Made by a program: the position numbers and the translations under genes
Source: Pelobates cultripes
Lineage: Eukaryota > Chordata > Amphibia > Anura > Pelobatidae
DNA: 64,000 nucleotides
Direction: 5' to 3'
Assembly (NCBI GenBank): GCA_933207985.1
Contig: OW240921.1
Location: 117,031,929 to 117,095,928 of the forward strand
Notes under the pieces: generated by a model
Told to the model about the DNA's origin: nothing
The model's input: the letters and a program-made list of their open reading frames with translations, nothing else
The model's database searches: none
Part shown: piece after piece, positions 1 to 12,429 of the stretch
How the letters are laid out: every line of letters starts with the position of its first letter
Numbering within the stretch: position 1 is the stretch's first letter

Positions 1-232
1 TCCTGCCTCATATTCTCCCAAACCGCCTCTGGTATTCGGTATGAGGTCTGTCACAGAGGTTGTTGGTCGGAAGTCTCTACTCTGTGGGTGGTTAGAGGGG
101 TAAACCCTGGCAGGTTAGAGAACGCCTCTCTCTTTGCAGACAGCATCTGCTGCGCTTGCCTGCGTTCTTTCCCCGTTAGTCAGTCCCCTAAGTGGACCTC
201 ATCTATGGACCCTGTCTGAACGCCATCCTCCA
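1..232 (-). pseudogene. N-terminal start of reverse transcriptase of the gypsy element, cut by the window edge
   Basis: After the integrase C-terminus one minus-strand frame reads through F-S-N-L-P-G-F-T, then T-H-R-V-E-T, then Y-R-I-P-E. That is the usual N-terminal signature of Ty3/gypsy RT, where the H-x-I-x-T and Y-R-x-P segments precede the palm domain. Two in-frame stops interrupt it. The catalytic YxDD region would lie to the left of this window. Its position after integrase establishes the unusual gene order. Confidence 0.75.
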
Positions 233-284
233 GGAGATCAGGCAGGGGAAGATTATCAAAAGGCTGGAGCACATATAGCGGCTA

Positions 285-1400
285 CATCCTCTGTCCACTC
301 GTGGTAGGGCTTCAGCATGTTCACATGTAACATGCGTCTAACCCCTTCGCCCCGAGCAAGGACCGATAACTTAGGTAGTGTCACTTTTTTGTTCCACTAC
401 CCAATATGGGCCCTGCCAAGCAGCGTGTAGCCTGCCATGTCAGACGGGTTTCAAAACCAGCACTTTTTGACCGACTTTAAAGCTACTGCTTCTGGCTTCC
501 CGATCGTACCATGTGCGCTGGCACTCCTGTGCCACCTGGAGGTTCTCACGCACCAGGTGAGTGAGTTCCTCTAGTCGGTCCCGAAGCTCCAGCACATAGG
601 GAACAATATGGGTCTCTTCTTGATCTACATCCCCCTCCCAGTGTTTTCTGACTAGGTCGAGGGGTCCTCTAACCCTCCACCCGAATAATAATTGGAACAG
701 AGAGAAGCCTGTAGATTCCTGGAGCACCTCCCGATATGCGAACACGAGGTGCGGCAGAAATCTTTCCCAATCCTTGCGGGTCACTGCAAAAGTATTGAGC
801 ATCTGCTTTAACGTACCGTTGAAGTGCTCGCACAGGCCATTAGTCTGTGGATGGTATGGGGAGCTCAGGATAGGTTTAATGCCGCATAATCTCCACGGTT
901 GGTGGGTCATCTCGGCATTAAACTGGGTGCCCTGATCCAAGACAATCTCCGTGGGAGAAAGATTTGCATCAGGGCCTCAGCTACAGTTTCCGTTTGAATG
1001 TTGCTCAGGGAGATTGCCTCAGGGTATCTAGTAGCATAGTCCACAATGGTCAGAATATACTTCTTCCCAGAGGGACTAGGCTTAGCCAGGGGACCTATGA
1101 GGTCAACAGCTACCCTGCCGAATTTGTCTTCGATGATGGGAAGAGGATGGAGCTTGGCCTTGTGCCTATCTCCCCGCTTCCCCTTCTTTATGGAAGACTT
1201 CACAAGACTGGCAGTATTGCCGCAGGTTTTAGAGATGCCTGGCCAGAAGAAACTTTGGGTGAGTCGATGCTCGGTACGACTCACTATCAAATGCCCTGCT
1301 AGTGGAATATCATGAGCTATCTATAATAGCTCTTGTCTATATTTCTTAGGTACTACCAGTTGTTTAGTGGTAGTAGGAGTGGTTCCTGAACCTACCCACT
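285..1400 (-). pseudogene. integrase of the gypsy element, frameshifted
   Basis: Upstream is a linker and the start of the zinc-binding domain (I-A-H-D-I-P-L-A-G-H-L, then F-F-W-P-G-I); the later cysteines of the HHCC motif are eroded. The DDE core is intact in residues: first Asp in VAVDLIGPL (about 1102-1104), second in DQGTQF (about 935-937), and Glu after PYHPQTNG (about 827-829). The last two are separated by 35 residues, the classic D-35-E spacing. The reading frame shifts between the first and second Asp. The C-terminal part (about 500-285) ends with H-V-N-M-L-K-P-Y-H, which in this group lies directly before reverse transcriptase. Confidence 0.85.
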
Positions 1401-1483
1401 CTGCTATAACAATCCCATCTCCCAGTTAAACTGTTCCCCTTCCAACCCTGGCTACTTCATCCCTATATTTCTGGAGGGAAGGG

Positions 1484-2365
1484 TCAGAGGCTACCTCTTT
1501 CCCAAACTCTGCAGGGGTATCCCAGGGTAAGGGGACCAGGGCAAGGGAAAGTGCACATGTGCCTACCTGAGTGTAAACCATCTCGGGTGGTGCGGGCTTG
1601 TTGTCTGGTCATCACAGGGTAGGATTCCTCGGTACTGTTGGTAGGTACATAAGTGGAGGTTAACTGGCCCAGGTTGTTTCCTAGTAACACATCTGCTGGT
1701 AGGTGGTTCATGAGCCCCACCTCCACTATTCTGTTTTCAGCACCCCAGTCCAGGTGAACTTTTGCAGTTGGTAGGCGGTGTATTGTTGCCCCTTGCTACC
1801 CGGACGGTAACTGTTCCCCCCATCTTCTCTGCTCCAGTTATCAGCTGGTGCAGGACTAGGGTCAATGTGACTCCGGTGTCCCATAGACCTTGCACTGTAT
1901 GACCATTTAACTTGACCGGTTGCCTGTGATGGTTTCTTTTATCCACCGCGGCTTTTACTGGATCCACCTCGTGCAGGAAGGTCCAGACCTCTTCGTTGGG
2001 ATTTTGAGCATACATGGAAGCAGCCTTATAACAGTGGGATGCTGCTTGCGGTGCTGGAGATGACCCTGGACGTATCCATTGTTGGAGACAGTTTCTCTGC
2101 ATGTGCCCATACCGGAAGCATTGATGGCACTGAGTAGTTGCCCGGTTTGGCGCTCTCTGGGTTGACACCAGAGGTGGTTGGCTTCGGGATGAGGTTGCTG
2201 GAATCAGGGAAAATGGCAGTGTTGGACACAGAGGGGGTCTGTAGCTGGGACGTTGGGGTCGCCGAGCATCCAAGTACTCATCTGCTCGCTGTGCTGCTTC
2301 AGTCAGGGTCTTCAGTGGTCTGTCCCTCACCCATTCCTGAACCTCTGAGGAGAGGCCATTATAAG
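1484..2365 (-). pseudogene. gag C-terminus and aspartic protease of the gypsy element
   Basis: The gag part has the helical stretch ending in a Q-E-W-V-R-D motif and a proline/arginine-rich linker. A C-X2-C-X4-H-X4-C zinc knuckle (nucleic-acid binding) lies at about 2088-2129. The retropepsin active-site triad D-T-G, in the context LWDTGVTLTLV, is at about 1872-1880, roughly 70 residues after the knuckle. A frame change near 1737 separates it from a protease C-terminal segment with L-L-G-N-N-L-G in the next frame. The second glycine-rich flap motif was not checked. It is a broken copy of a transposon polyprotein, not a host gene. Confidence 0.8.
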
Positions 2366-2420
2366 GTACGGCTTGGTAACATAGTGACTAGGTATCATAG
2401 TGACTTGGTAACATAGTAAT

Positions 2421-3637
2421 ATTAATTAAATTCTGATAGGATTGTTTATTTGAATATCAGATTTTATCGATATCGTGCGAGTTTCCTGTGTAATCCGTTT
2501 TGAATCTCTTCCATCAAGGAATTTCATATCTATCTGTATAAAAGATCTTCAATCTACTACATAGTATCGTGGTGCCCCATCCATGCTAATTTGTTCAGTA
2601 ATTTGCAAAACCTGCAACCCAGCGTTACAGAGTGTTGTCAGGAATTAATAACTAGTGGAGATTAAAGGTAAATTATTCAAATATTTGCCCGCCTCGCCAT
2701 GTTTCCAAGGAAATGTTTCCCATAAAACCTATTGAATGGCTTTGTTCCTGCTGTCTGGATGGCCCTTGTGAGTGGCATCTCTCAATCTGTGTATGCTGGA
2801 GATTAAGCTGCTAATTAATGGGCCGTCTGCCTGCTCCGAGCAAGGATTCCTCATTGTGATAACGAGGACAAGATTTCTGGAATCATATTTATGTGTGAGA
2901 GCGTTTGCGACCGATCCACACAAGGCCCCCATCAACTTCAAGTAGAATCCGCACTGGACGAAGGAAATAGTTAAATATGTTTGGAATGAATCCAATTCAC
3001 CTATGTTTGCCCATATCTTATCACACAAACTAAGGAAAATACAGGGTTTTATTTGCCAGACTGATAACTCAGGGAATTGGAACATTTTGAGAAACATTTA
3101 CAATTTAACACAACCAGATTGCCTGTTTTTGCCATACAACTTTGCAGTTACCCTTTCAATCCTCATACTTCTTAAATTAAAGTATTAACACTGCCACATG
3201 GAAACCATGCAGGATTATTCACTGATCTGGAAATCATAGGGAATTTTAGGTAAAGCAGGAAAAAGTAAATTGTGATGAATTCCCCGGATTTTAAAGATAA
3301 TAGAGCACATTAGGGTTGTCCATGCAACCACAGGGATTGAGTTCTATAAATTGAAACAATAAAAGAGATAAATGTAAAAATGAATAAAGTACTTTTTTGA
3401 GAGACAACTCTATTAAGGATGGTTAATACAACATCTATTGCCTGTAACCAAATTTCAATAATAAACACAATGTATTGGATCGGTTTATGGGATCAGAGCA
3501 GAATGCAAGGCTCCTGATTGGTGGAGTCTCCTCGTGATCATGCAGGAATTGGCCTAAAGCTGAAGCCATTCCTGTGCATCTGCAGAAACTTTAAAGATAA
3601 GAATCTTTCTTTTTTTAAATGTATTTTTCTTAAAATT
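2421..3637. other. no gene seen; ROBO3 intron 1 sequence
   Basis: AT-rich unique-looking sequence without convincing open frames or a recognisable repeat. Short open frames on both strands near 2.7-3.2 kb have no motif and are treated as chance. Confidence 0.5.
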
Positions 3638-3932
3638 AAAGGGACACATCAGGAACCATAAATTCCTCATCTCAGTGAAGTTGTTATGGTGCTTGGAGGT
3701 CCAGGGCACTGTCTAAAATAGGGGGTTTAAATATTTGCAATTGGTTTAACCTGTTAGGACCATCGGCGGGAGGAGCTGGGCAGAGTGGACAGGCACCATC
3801 TTTGCAGATTTGGGGTTAAACCATTCGCAATCTTTTCAACTCGTTAAGGTAAAGGGGCACCCAGGCCTCCTGGGACCATAACAGCTTAACTGGGATGATG
3901 TTGTTATGGTGTGCAGAGAAGTTCATTAAATA
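3638..3932. mobile_element. degenerate MITE of the AAAGGGACAC family
   Basis: The segment begins AAAGGGACAC and carries a GTTGTTATGGTG motif twice (about 3680 and 3901), with an internal run of the type seen in the other AAAGGGACACTATAG elements here (31.7, 52.3, 63.4 kb). Ends are too diverged to define a target duplication. Confidence 0.4.
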
Positions 3933-6159
3933 CATTTTATTTTATTTTTTTGTAGTTAAGATGTTTATTGACATTTTTTGCTTGGCAAGACACAAGCAAG
4001 ACATCAGAATCAAGTCTCCCAGCAGAGAATAATGATAACAGGTAATTCTAGAACTGGACAAGGATTTTAAATTCTTTTGAGTAGTTTCCATTTCATGAAT
4101 AATCCCTAATTGTTTTGCCGTTTCATTTTTATTTTAAAGTTACACTTTTAAAAATCTAGAAAAAACAAGAGAAAACCATTTCTGTGCTATGAATTTCATA
4201 CATACGAGAGTTGATAGGTGTCTGTCGGTGCACATATCGCCAGGATGTCTACATTACTTTCTGTGAGATCCATGTTAATCCCTCAATGCTCTTGACTAAG
4301 ATATGAGCACAAGAACGTGACAGCAGCCCACAGGAGACAGTTCGTGTCTAAGTGACTGTTTGGAATTAAATAAGACTGGAATCCTCAGAATTCGCAGGGA
4401 GGTCTCAGAGTCCTCTGAGTATATTTATACCACAAAAACAAATCACTTGGTCGGGAGTTTCATCAGATATTATCATTTTACTCTACCATATAGTGTCTCT
4501 CGGTACTGGACTGGGAGATCTCTAAAGAGAGCGATGTTTAGTGTACATTAAATGGGAGGTCATTGTGAGTTATGGGTGACATAACAGCATAAGCTGGGTC
4601 ACGAGCTAAACGCTGGCCTTTTATTAGGTTGGCCCAACTGGGTCTCAAGCAGAATAAAGTGTCTAAACCCGCAGTCATTGCACGAAAGTCACAAAATGAG
4701 GGAATCGTATCTCTGGTTTCTCTTCGACAACTAATTGTGTACTTTCCCCTTTAATATCTCACGGTTTATTTCTTACTCTCTATCTTTAATGGAGTCATTT
4801 TTGCGTCTCAAGCTGTTTGGTTTAATGACCCTCTGGAAAATCGAGGCTGGTTTATTCAATATTGTGAGCATTCTTAGTCCAAACAAAGCTGCCAGTTTGG
4901 CCAACTTCGCTTAAAATCTGAAAATCATTTTGAATTCATAACATTTGACGCATATTGAATATCGCTCTCTGCGTTTGCTTACAGTACAGTCACCGATGTT
5001 GGACACCAGGGTAAATGGAACGTTTGATACATTATGACATCACAAAGCTCGCTTGCTGCAGCTGATGTCACATGTGTAGGAGAGGTTTCTATACAAACGA
5101 GATGACAAAGTATTAAGATTAACTACTCAGAAAATCAGCTTCTTTTCTGCAGCAGATTGCACGACTGAGTTCAAAACCAGTTCATGCTCGGAAAGGTGCA
5201 AGCTCTGGAATCGAGTTGGGCAGAAGAGAGAGAATCTGCAGCTTTGCGTTATTTTAGTAGCCAATGATATGCACTGAGTCAGGAGAATTCAGAAGGAAAT
5301 TGTAAATAAATATCCCAAGTTCTACAATGAATTTAAATTGCCTTGAATTTACTGCCTTTGTCTATAGAATTCACCTAAAATTTCACACAGGACACCTCCA
5401 GATATAAACCTGGATTATGGCGTTTAAACTGCTAAAATGGAGGTAGCACAGACTGGAGCAGCCAGACTTCAGACTTTACAGAACTGATTAATATTCAAGA
5501 TTATGTCTGGCATCCCTCGTGCTACTTTTGTTTTGTAAAAAGGTTGAAATATTCATGTTGATTTGCATTCTCTGTGAGACCCGGGATTAGAATTTGCGCC
5601 GCGCATGAAAACAACTTCATTCCGTTCTTTATTGAATATCCCCGAGTACGTCTCAGAATTCATTTCTCCTCTCATTTCAAAATCCATATTGTGTAGACAC
5701 GCAACATGCAGCTGACACTTCTACTTTACTTCCTGCCTTTGACATGTGCTGTTTTATTTGCAATTATAAGTTTTGATTACGAGCAGAGACAGTGCTAGGT
5801 TGTTTGATGATTGCGCTGAAACACACAGGCAGCTGTTTCTGATAAATGAGCTCCCAGCGACACGCCAGGCGATTACGTGGTATCCATCTGACACGGCTGT
5901 TTAATGTCTTCAACATCAGTCAGTACCATGAGAGTTATCGGACTGACTGCCCGAGACCTGCGCTACACCGGAGCCAGTGTCATGACACAAGAGAGATCAC
6001 GTCAGTCAGAGAGTCTCTAAAAATTTCCCATAAACCCACGTTTGTAAAAGAAGTAACGTTCCCACTGGCCAAATAGCCGATGTAAAGACTTCACATTGAA
6101 ATCAGAATACCGTGGGATTAAAAACATTGTCGAGTAACGTAACTAGTTTATAACAGACG
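3933..6159. other. no gene seen; single-copy intron, possible conserved non-coding DNA
   Basis: Balanced, low-repeat sequence with no supported exon on either strand. The stretch around 5560-5830 and the one around 4700-5100 look non-repetitive and could hold conserved non-coding elements. This is impression only; no alignment was available. Confidence 0.35.
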
Positions 6160-6235
6160 GAGAGAGGCAGACAGAGAGAGAGAGAGGGTGAGGGAGACAG
6201 AGAGAGTGTGAGTGAGGCAGAACGAGAGATACTAA
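6160..6235. repeat. GA-rich simple repeat
   Basis: Imperfect (GAGA)n/(GAGACAGA)n purine tract. Confidence 0.8.
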
Positions 6236-7139
6236 GTTGCCATTAATTGACGTATTAAATCGGTTTCCAGATTTGTCAAACTGATCTGAAAGTCTCATTT
6301 TGGGGTTTTTAAACTCCATTTTATTAAATTAATTTGATGTCACCTTTCTCCTTGGTAGATTCTGACAGATTTTGTGATTTCCTGATTATACCGTGTGAAT
6401 ATTATACTTGTACATGTGGTGTAACAGAAGAACAGAAACTAGAATCGTTTTTGGGTGCAAAAAATGTGTAAATATTAATAATGGGATGGGCTACACAAAA
6501 ACTAACAGAAAAAGAATACACTGTGTAAAAGATCCACAGACGTGATACCGCACATCAGGAAATCTGACCCCCCATTGGCTTCTCCAGTGAATGTTTCATG
6601 TGACTGATGTTTGCAGTAGTCGTAACACGGCAGTATTACCTGCTGGTACTGTGACTACAAGGCCCACATTCAGTTCCCAAGGTTCTGGCGCAGACGAGCC
6701 AAATGTCACTTCTGCTAAATGAACTTGTAAAATCTTTCAGATTTTCTCCAGCAGCGAATTCAGGCCTTTTCAGCTTATTTTCTATTTGTGCTTTCAGAGA
6801 GCGGAAGTGTCTAAATCAGCTCAATAAATGGGCCGCGATAAATAATCATGATTTAACGCGCCGCACTCCTGCCAAGTCTAATAAACACCAGCGTGATTCT
6901 CACTCTGCCGTGATGGCTTAGATTATTATACATTATAATAATATTATTATTATTATACAGTGTGAGTAACGAGATGACATGTTGATTTCAGTAGATGAAG
7001 ATTGAACAGTACGGGATTTCAGTCATAGATATCAGTCATGAAAGGATCCATCATTTAGCACCAGGTCTGTCACACTGCGCTACCATCTAAGGAGGCATCT
7101 CGGCCAAATTACCAGAGCGGACAAAATATATAATGTTAG
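6236..7139. other. no gene seen; intron with a short ATT repeat
   Basis: Unique-looking DNA with a small (ATT)n tract near 6930-6960. Nothing else could be assigned. Confidence 0.4.
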
Positions 7140-9655
7140 TATTGTGTTATAAACATATGAACAGGTACCCACTGCCCAGTATAGAGGAGCACTATTACCT
7201 AGCTATTTCCCAATATGGGGGAGCACTATTACCTATTTCTCAATATGGGGGAGCACTATTATCCATTTCCCAGTATGGGGGAGCACTATTATCCATTTCC
7301 CAATATGGGGGTGCACTATTACCCATTTCTCCAGTATGGGGGAGCACTATTGTCCATTTCCCAATATGGGGGTGCACTATTACCCATTTCTCCAGTATGG
7401 GGGAGCACTATTATCACTTTCCCAGTATGGGGGAGCACTATTATCCATTTCCCAATATGGGGGAGCACTAATACCTATTTCCCAGTATGGGGGAGCACTA
7501 TTATCCATTTCCACACTATAGGGGAAGCACTATTACCCACTGCCCAATATGGGGGAAGCACTATTATCCACTGCCCAGTAAGGGGGGACACTATTACCCA
7601 CTGCCCAGTATGGAGGAGCCCTATTACCCACTGCCCAGTATGGAGGACCACTATTACCCACTGCCCAGAATGCAGGATCACTATTACCCACTGCCCAGTA
7701 TGGAGGAGCACTATTACCCACTGCCCAGTATGGGGGAACACTATTACCCACTTCCCAGTATCTTTGAGCACTATTATTTATTTCCCAATGTTGGGGAGCA
7801 CTATTATCCATTTCCCAGTGTGGGGGATCACTACTATCCATTTCTACGTTATGGAGGAGCACTATTACCCACTGCCCAGTAGGAGGGAGCACTATTACCC
7901 AATGCCCACAACAAGGAAGCACTATTATCAATTTCCCAGTATGGGGAGCATTATTATCCATTTCTCCAGTATGGGGGAACACCATTACCCATTTTCCAGT
8001 ATGGGGAGCACTATTACCCATTTCCACAGTATGGGGGAGCACTATTACCGATTTCTCCAGTATGGGGGTGCGCTATTACCCATTTCTCCAGTATAGGGGG
8101 AGCACTATTACCCATTTCCCAGTATTAGGGAGCACTATTACCCATTTCTCCAATTTGGGGGAGCACTATTACCCATTTCCCAGTATTAGGGAGCACTATT
8201 ATCCATTTCCCAGTATTGGGGAACACTATTATCCATTTCCCTAGTATGAGGGAGCACTATTACCCATTTCCACAGTATGGGGGATCACTATTACCAATTT
8301 CTCCAGTATGGGGGTGCACTATTACCCATTTCTCCAGTATAGGGGGAGCACTATTATCGATTTCCACAGTATGGGGGAGCACTATTACCCATTTCTCCAG
8401 TATGGGGGAGCACTATTATCCATTTCCACAATATGGGGGAGCACTATTATCTATTTCCACAGTATGGGGGAGCACTATCACCCATTTCTCCAGTATAGGG
8501 GGAGCACTATTATCCATTTCCACAGTATGGGGGAGCACTATTATCCATTTCCACAGTATGGGGGAGCACTATTACCGATTTCTCCAATATGGGGGAGCAC
8601 TATTATCCATTTAGCTGTATGGGGGAGCACTGTTATCTATTTCCCAGTATGTGGGAGCACTATTATTCATTTCTATAGTTTGGTGTAGCACTATTATCTA
8701 TTTCCCCAGTATGGAGGAGCCCTATTATCCATTTCCACAATATAGGGAGCACTATTATCAATTTCCCAGTATGGGGGAGCACTATTATCCATTTCCCAGT
8801 ATGTGGAAGCACTATTATCAATTTCTACAGTTTGGTGTAGCACTATTATCTATTTCCCCAGTATGGAGGAGCCCTATTATCCATTTCCAAATATGGGGGA
8901 GCACTATTACCCTTTTTTACAGTATTGGGGAGCACTATTATCCATTTCTCAGTATGGGGTAGCACTATTATCTATTTCTCCAGTATGGGGGAGCACTATT
9001 ATCCATTTCCAAATATGGGGGAGCACTATTACCCTTTTTTACAGTATTGGGGAGCACTATTATCCATTTCTCAGTATGGGGTAGCACTATTATCTATTTC
9101 CCCAGTATGGGGGAGCACTATTATCCATTTTCAAATATGGTAGAGCACTACCCTTTTTTACAGTATTGGGGAGCACTATTATCCATTTCTCAGTATGGGG
9201 TAGCACTATTATCCATTTCCCAGTATGGGGGAGCACTATTACCGTTTTTAACATTATTGGGGAGCACTATTACCCATTTCTCCAGCATGGTGGAGCACTA
9301 TTATCCATTTCCAAGTATGGGGGAGCACTATTATCCATTTCCCAGTATGTGGAAGCACTATTATCAATTTCTCCAGTGTGGGGGAGCACTATTATCCATT
9401 TCCTAGTATGGGGGAGCACTATTACCCTTTTTTACAGTATTGGGGAGCACTATTATCCATTTCCCAGTATGGGGGAGCACTATTACCCTTTATTTACAGT
9501 ATTGGGGAGCACTATTATCCATTTCCCAGTATGGGGTAGCACTATTATCTATTTCTCCAGTATGGGGGAGCACTATTACCAATTTCTCCAGTATAGGGGA
9601 GCACTATTATCCATTTCTCCAGCATGGGGGAGCACTATTATCCATTTCATTATAA
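7140..9655. repeat. ~32-bp minisatellite, about 2.5 kb
   Basis: Tandem units of 30-33 bp built around CAGTATGGGGGAGCACTATT followed by a pyrimidine-rich TACCCATTTC half, on the order of 75-80 units. Variants are spatially grouped: a CCCACTGCCCAGTATGGAGG block sits at about 7530-7900, and TTTTTTACAGTATTGGGG units recur as higher-order blocks between 8.9 and 9.5 kb. Because the unit is largely stop-free, all frames stay open for long distances on both strands; these are not genes. Confidence 0.95.
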
Positions 9656-10041
9656 TATATTTCCATTGTGTAAAATCTTGTATCAACCTCCTCAATATTC
9701 ACTCAATCTCTGTAATGATAGCTATATTTTAATGTGACCCTTCGAATGCCATGTAGGAGTTTGATGAATGCTTGGCTGAGCCAGATATGGAAGTGTTAAA
9801 GTGCGCACTGTCTATTGAATTGGAGACAAATGAACATATGGTCCAATAGAAATCAATATATAGATGGAAGGCAGGCCGATCGAGGCCATTTCACACGCTG
9901 AACAAATTATTTTCAAGATCTTGGCAGCTTCTGTATGAAAAACCCAGTGTGCAATATCTTACTTTACATTGTTACAGCTTAATTGGCAATAAATTGATCA
10001 AGTGCCCTATTAGCAATAACGCTACAAACACATTGTGCTTC
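9656..10041. other. no gene seen; spacer between two minisatellites
   Basis: About 385 bp of unique-looking AT-rich sequence separates the two arrays. Confidence 0.5.
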
Positions 10042-11505
10042 ATCACTGGGCCGGTCCATGGGATCACTACCATCACTGGGCCGGTCCGTGGGATCACTAC
10101 CATCACTAGGCCGGTCCGTGGGATCACTACCATCACTGGGCCGGTCCGTGGGATCACTACCATCACTAGGCCGGTCCGTGGGATCACTACCATCACTGGG
10201 TCGGTCCGTGGGATCACTACCATCACCGGTCCGTGGGATCACTACCATCACTGGGCCGGTCCGTGGGATCACTACCATCACTGGGTCGGTCCGTGGGATC
10301 ACTATCATCACTGGGCCGGTCCGTGGGATCACTACCATCACTGGCCCGGTCCGTGGGATCACTACCATCACTGGGCCGGTCCGTGGGATCACTATCATCA
10401 CTGGGCCGGTCCGTGGGATCACTATCATCACTGGGCCGGTCCGTGGGATCACTACCATCACTGGCCCGGCCGTGGGATCACTATCATCACTGGGCCGGTC
10501 CATGGGATCACTACCATCACTGGGTCGGTCCGTGGGATCACTATCATCACTGGGCCGGTCCGTGGGATCACTACCATCACTGGGCCAGTCCATGGAATCA
10601 CTACCATCACTGGGCCGGTCTGTGGGATCACTACCATCACTGGGCCGGTCCATAGGATCATTACCATCCCTGGGTCGGTCTGTGGGATCATTGCTATTAC
10701 TGGGCTGGTCCATGGGATCACTACCATCACTGGGCTGGTCCATGGAAACTCTGCCATCACTGGGCCAGTCCGTAGGATCACTGCCATCACTAGGCTGGTC
10801 TAAAAGATCACTACCATCCCTGGACCGGTCCGTGGGATCACTACCATCACTGGGCCAGTCCGTAGGATCACTACCATCACTGGGTCGGTCCGTGGGATCA
10901 CTATCATCACTGGGCCGGTCCGTGGGATCACTACCATCACTGGCCCGGTCCGTGGGATCACTACCATCACTGGGCCGGTCCGTGGGATCACTAACATCAC
11001 TGGGTCGTCCGTGGGATCACTATCATCACTGGGCCGGTCCGTGGGATCACTATCATCACTGGGCCGGTCCGTGGGATCACTACCATCACTGGCCCGGTCT
11101 GTGGGATCACTATCATCACTGGGCCGGTCCGTGGGATCACTACCATCACTGGGCCGGTCCGTGGGATCACTACCATCACTGGGCCGGTCCGTGGGATCAC
11201 TATCATCACTGGGCCGGTCCGTGGGAATCACTACCATCACTGGGCCGGTCCGTGGGATCACTACCATCACTGGGTCCATGGTCTGTGGGATCACTACCAT
11301 CACTACCATCCCTGGGCGGTCTGTGGGGTCCTGGTCCATGGGATCACTACCCATCCATGGAAACTCTGCCATCACTGGGCCAGTCCGTAGGATCACTGCC
11401 ATCACTAGGCTGGTCTAAAAGATCACTACCATCCCTGGACCGGTCCGTGGGATCACCACTATCACTGGGCCAGTCCGTAGGATCACTGCCATCACTACCA
11501 GATAG
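10042..11505. repeat. 30-bp minisatellite, about 1.46 kb
   Basis: Very regular 30-bp units around GGTCCGTGGGATCACTACCA, about 48 copies. Homogeneity is highest at 10.07-10.60 kb and 10.83-11.27 kb; the block between (10.62-10.83 kb) is more diverged. A diverged stretch ending in CTGGTCTAAAAGATCACTACC occurs at about 10.74-10.82 kb and again at about 11.36-11.44 kb, so a larger segment was duplicated. The period is a multiple of three, which leaves several frames open. Confidence 0.95.
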
Positions 11506-11639
11506 GGATAATTTATACTATGTGTTCATATGTGAAATAATTCATATTATATAGTATATGATACATTATAATAATATCTGTTAATACATATAAATAATGA
11601 GGTTATCCTATGCCAATAAACATACATTTCTGGGTAATT

Positions 11640-11935
11640 ATTTAGAGAGAGATAGTGTGTTAGTATATATAAATATTTGGGTAAATTGATTGGGTGTTGT
11701 TATACATAACTATTCCGGTGTATTATTTGCGTGTTATATGTAAATATTTAAGTTTGTAGATTGTGATTTATTATTTGTAAATATTTGGGTTTATAGATTG
11801 AGTGTTATAAATAAAAGTGTGGATATATTAATTGCGTGTTATATGTAAATAATTGGGTTCACAGATTGTGTATTTGGGTACAGACGTATATTGTGATTAT
11901 GTCTAAATATTTCAGTTAAACACGCAAATTACTGT
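11640..11935. repeat. decayed AT-rich tandem repeat, ~45-50 bp
   Basis: Recurring TGTAAATATTTGGGT and ATAGATTG(A/T)GTGTTAT words at roughly 45-60 bp spacing suggest an old, strongly diverged array next to the 30-bp minisatellite. Confidence 0.5.
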
Positions 11936-12157
11936 CATGTAGTTGTGGATCATATAATTTACTGTATTGAAACCCCCTATTCAGATAAATAATACTCATC
12001 TTAGACTGGCTCGTAATGTGCGCTGATCGTCTCCAGTAATTGACTGCTTACTTACTAATCATTGGCCATTATACTCTGTGAAACACTCGGCACAGATTAA
12101 ATTCTCATAAATATCTTCATGGTGAATATTTGTCTAACATATAAAGCAACTGGAATG

Positions 12158-12303
12158 ATGGATGGATGGATGGATAGAGAGAGAGATATAGATAGACAGA
12201 GAAAGAGAGAGAGAGAGAGAGAAAGAGAGATAGAGAGAGAAAGAGATAGCTATATATAGAGAGAGACAGAGAGAGAGAAAGAGATAGATATATATAGAGA
12301 AAC

Positions 12304-12334
<31 letters not shown>

Positions 12335-12383
12335 TAGATAGAGAGAGAGAGATAGACAGACAGATAGAGAGAGATAGACAGAC

Positions 12384-12425
<42 letters not shown>
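12158..12425. repeat. GATA/GACA/GA microsatellite
   Basis: Begins with (GATG)n, passes through mixed GATA and GACA, and ends in a pure GA run. The minus strand reads as a low-complexity Ser/Leu frame that is not a protein. Confidence 0.95.

Positions 12426-12429
<4 letters not shown>

Larger units (their letters stand above)
1..2370 (-). mobile_element. Ty3/gypsy retrotransposon remnant, Gmr1-like pol order, running off the left edge
   Basis: Read on the minus strand the domains run gag, CCHC zinc knuckle, aspartic protease, integrase, then the start of reverse transcriptase at the window edge. Classical Ty3/gypsy elements have RT and RNase H before integrase. Integrase before RT is the order described for Gmr1-like elements of deuterostomes. 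The element is 5'-truncated inside gag near 2370, where short direct repeats containing AACATAGTGAC begin. It carries at least one frameshift (between the two integrase halves, about 907-940) and several stops, so this copy is dead. No LTR is visible in the window. Confidence 0.85.

Noticed and set aside
1290..1740. Interpretation of the gypsy copy as an internal deletion of RT/RNase H
   Set aside because: RT sequence is present after integrase at 1-232, so the order is native rather than deleted.
7215..9732. Long overlapping open frames (up to 290 codons) in all frames
   Set aside because: They follow the stop-free ~32-bp minisatellite unit on both strands, without domains or splice context.
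7140..11505. CRISPR-like regular repeats
   Set aside because: Units are contiguous with no unique spacers, and the DNA is from an animal nucleus.
9979..11554. Open frames of up to 498 codons on both strands
   Set aside because: Product of a 30-bp repeat whose unit lacks stops in several frames; peptides are simple repeats.
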